NCBI GenBank assembly: GCA_030248215.1
Contig: JASANG010002820.1
Location: 20,209-84,208 of the forward strand
DNA from: Enoplolaimus lenunculus
Taxonomy: Eukaryota > Nematoda > Enoplea > Enoplida > Thoracostomopsidae
Direction of reading: 5' to 3'
Length of the DNA stretch: 64,000 bases
Below are positions 62,731-64,000 of the stretch, one piece after another. The position numbers were made by a program, and so were the translations under genes. How positions within the stretch are numbered: the first letter of the stretch is position 1; each line of letters opens with the position of its first letter. A model generated the notes under the pieces. That model did not search any database. It was given only the letters and a program-made list of their open reading frames with translations, and was not told the origin of the DNA.

Positions 62731-63955
62731 CGCATTTTGAGTCCAAATCAATAAGAGTCCGTATCCCAAATAAGAGTCCGTAAGAGGATAGAGCCGCTAA
62801 ACCTTAATTAGAGTCCACAAATATCAATTATCTTTAACTGTAGCGCATAAATGACTTCAGGACCAAATAACTTGAGTTTAAAACTTTACAGCCTACTTAA
62901 ATTTTGAAAGTACACTCCTAAGTACAACCTTGCATTATCGTTCAAGCTATTGACACAAGAAAACAAAACGTCTAATTTAAGTGATAATTGCAGTACCGGA
63001 TATATATCAGTAACGAAGGGTCGGAGGACGACTTGAAAAATAATTCAGAGTCCGTAACCAAATAACAGGGGGTACCCTCTGAGAATGCCAAATAAAGATC
63101 ATATCCAGGGAGAGTGATCATGATAGAACGAACAATACTAAGAAAACCGCACGAAACATCTAAAGGATGTTGTGAAAGGTGTTGCAGAATTAATCATTTG
63201 AAACCTAATTTTGCAATAAAAGTTGTTTCCATAATCTTATTTGCAACAATTTCAAAAAACTCTAAAAAAACGCCCAACTCATGTCTAAGTGCCAAGGTTC
63301 GCACTCCACCGTCGTCATGGCCTCGGTCCCTCAAGGGGCTTCCGTTGATTTACCTTTTGATGTTTTCTCAGACACTGGTCAAAATGAAACCAAACAATCG
63401 TGACTTCAAAACCTTTAGAGGCTCAAAAAACATGGAATTTGTAGCAAAACTCAAATTTTTCCGGCGAAATAAAATATTAATCAGCAGGTGCCCCGGCAGG
63501 GACACGGGTCCGGGTAAAACATGTATAAGTGGCCCTGGATGACATGTTCGCCGGGTTCAATCCCATTTGGACGCCTCGTTTATCGACACGGGGGACTCAC
63601 AAAATGTTGTTTCGGCCCGGTCAAAATCCCTCCCCAAACCATATCCGGAAAATTTAAACACGCCGCATCCCAAAATTTCAAGCTTGAAGAATCGACCACT
63701 ATACAGAAAATCCTCAAATCAAAAAAATTTCTAACTCTACCATATAACAAAAACCCCAAATCGCACCTTTCGACTGTATCCCGAATCTCTTAATGACCAA
63801 AATCCTACTTTGTACAATATCCCTCCCAAGTCCCAAAATTCCTTCTGTCGACCATATCTCGAAATCCCAAAATCCCACCTTTGAGCGTACCCTGAAATCA
63901 CAAGTTCCCAGATTCTTATATGTTGAACTATATACCAAAATCTAATGTGGCGAAA
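62731..63955. repeat. third, direct copy of left-arm sequence
   Basis: CGCATTTTGAGTCCAAATCA onward repeats 51491-52700 in the same orientation: family C element (62731-63103), the GTCTAAGTGCCAAGGTTCGC block and the CCCAAAATCC minisatellite (63625-63950). It carries more small differences than the two arms have with each other. It ends near AATCTAATGTGGCGAAAG. Confidence 0.88.
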
Positions 63956-64000
63956 GAGTGAGCAATATGAAATGAACCCTAAGCAAGATCACACATACAG

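Larger units (their letters stand above)
57029..62735. repeat. right arm of the large palindrome
   Basis: Reverse complement of 50979-56840; about 155 bases shorter overall, mostly from the AT tract and the 66-bp duplication. The identical 65-codon open frame in both arms (56234-56431 and 57438-57635) is a by-product of the symmetry. Confidence 0.93.

Noticed and set aside
50979-62735. Palindrome as a giant TIR transposon or a Polinton-like element
   Set aside because: No polymerase, integrase, capsid or transposase frame is visible, there is no interior beyond one MITE, and no target duplication is seen at the outer ends.

Overview
The window looks like AT-rich, repeat-laden invertebrate genomic DNA, most likely from a nematode or close relative. 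The reasons are short introns with GT-AG borders, one long multi-exon gene, and dozens of dispersed repeats built around TTAGGC units, which is the telomere repeat of nematodes. The lineage call is an inference. No rRNA, intact tRNA, CRISPR array or bacterial-type operon is visible.

Positions 1-22,388 are filled by one minus-strand gene. I rebuilt 19 coding exons by hand from reading frame, splice sites and phase. Together they give a continuous frame of 1,588 codons plus one base, open to the left window edge. The product has an N-terminal DUF4062-like segment, a NACHT-type P-loop NTPase, a helical/winged-helix region and a C-terminal WD40 propeller. This is the architecture of the NWD1/NWD2 family (NACHT and WD repeat proteins; STAND signalling ATPases). 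The 3' end lies left of position 1. Its introns carry many small transposons and several minisatellites.

Positions 22,389-50,978 hold no gene I can support. They are a mosaic of non-autonomous DNA transposons and microsatellites. The families are: A, hAT-like elements with GGCC termini, 8-bp target duplications and a (TTAGGC)n core; B and D, TA-flanked elements with CACTG termini; C, about 400-bp elements ending in AATAAGAGGGGG; E, CAGGCCCGTAGCC ends; F, GGCGGATCC ends and 8-bp duplications; H, hairpin-ended; L, TA-flanked; M, TTAA-flanked piggyBac-like elements that enclose a tRNA-like sequence; N, with a TATCACCAGTTG motif; and two larger fold-back elements.

Positions 50,979-62,735 form a large near-perfect palindrome with arms of about 5.8 kb. 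Its axis falls inside a TTAGGC-type element. From 62,731 to about 63,955 part of the left arm appears a third time, in direct orientation, joined to the right arm through a 5-bp overlap. The arms carry repeats but no recognised genes. The most unusual features are the palindrome with its axis inside a transposon, the TTAGGC-cored element families, and the tRNA-bearing piggyBac-like elements.
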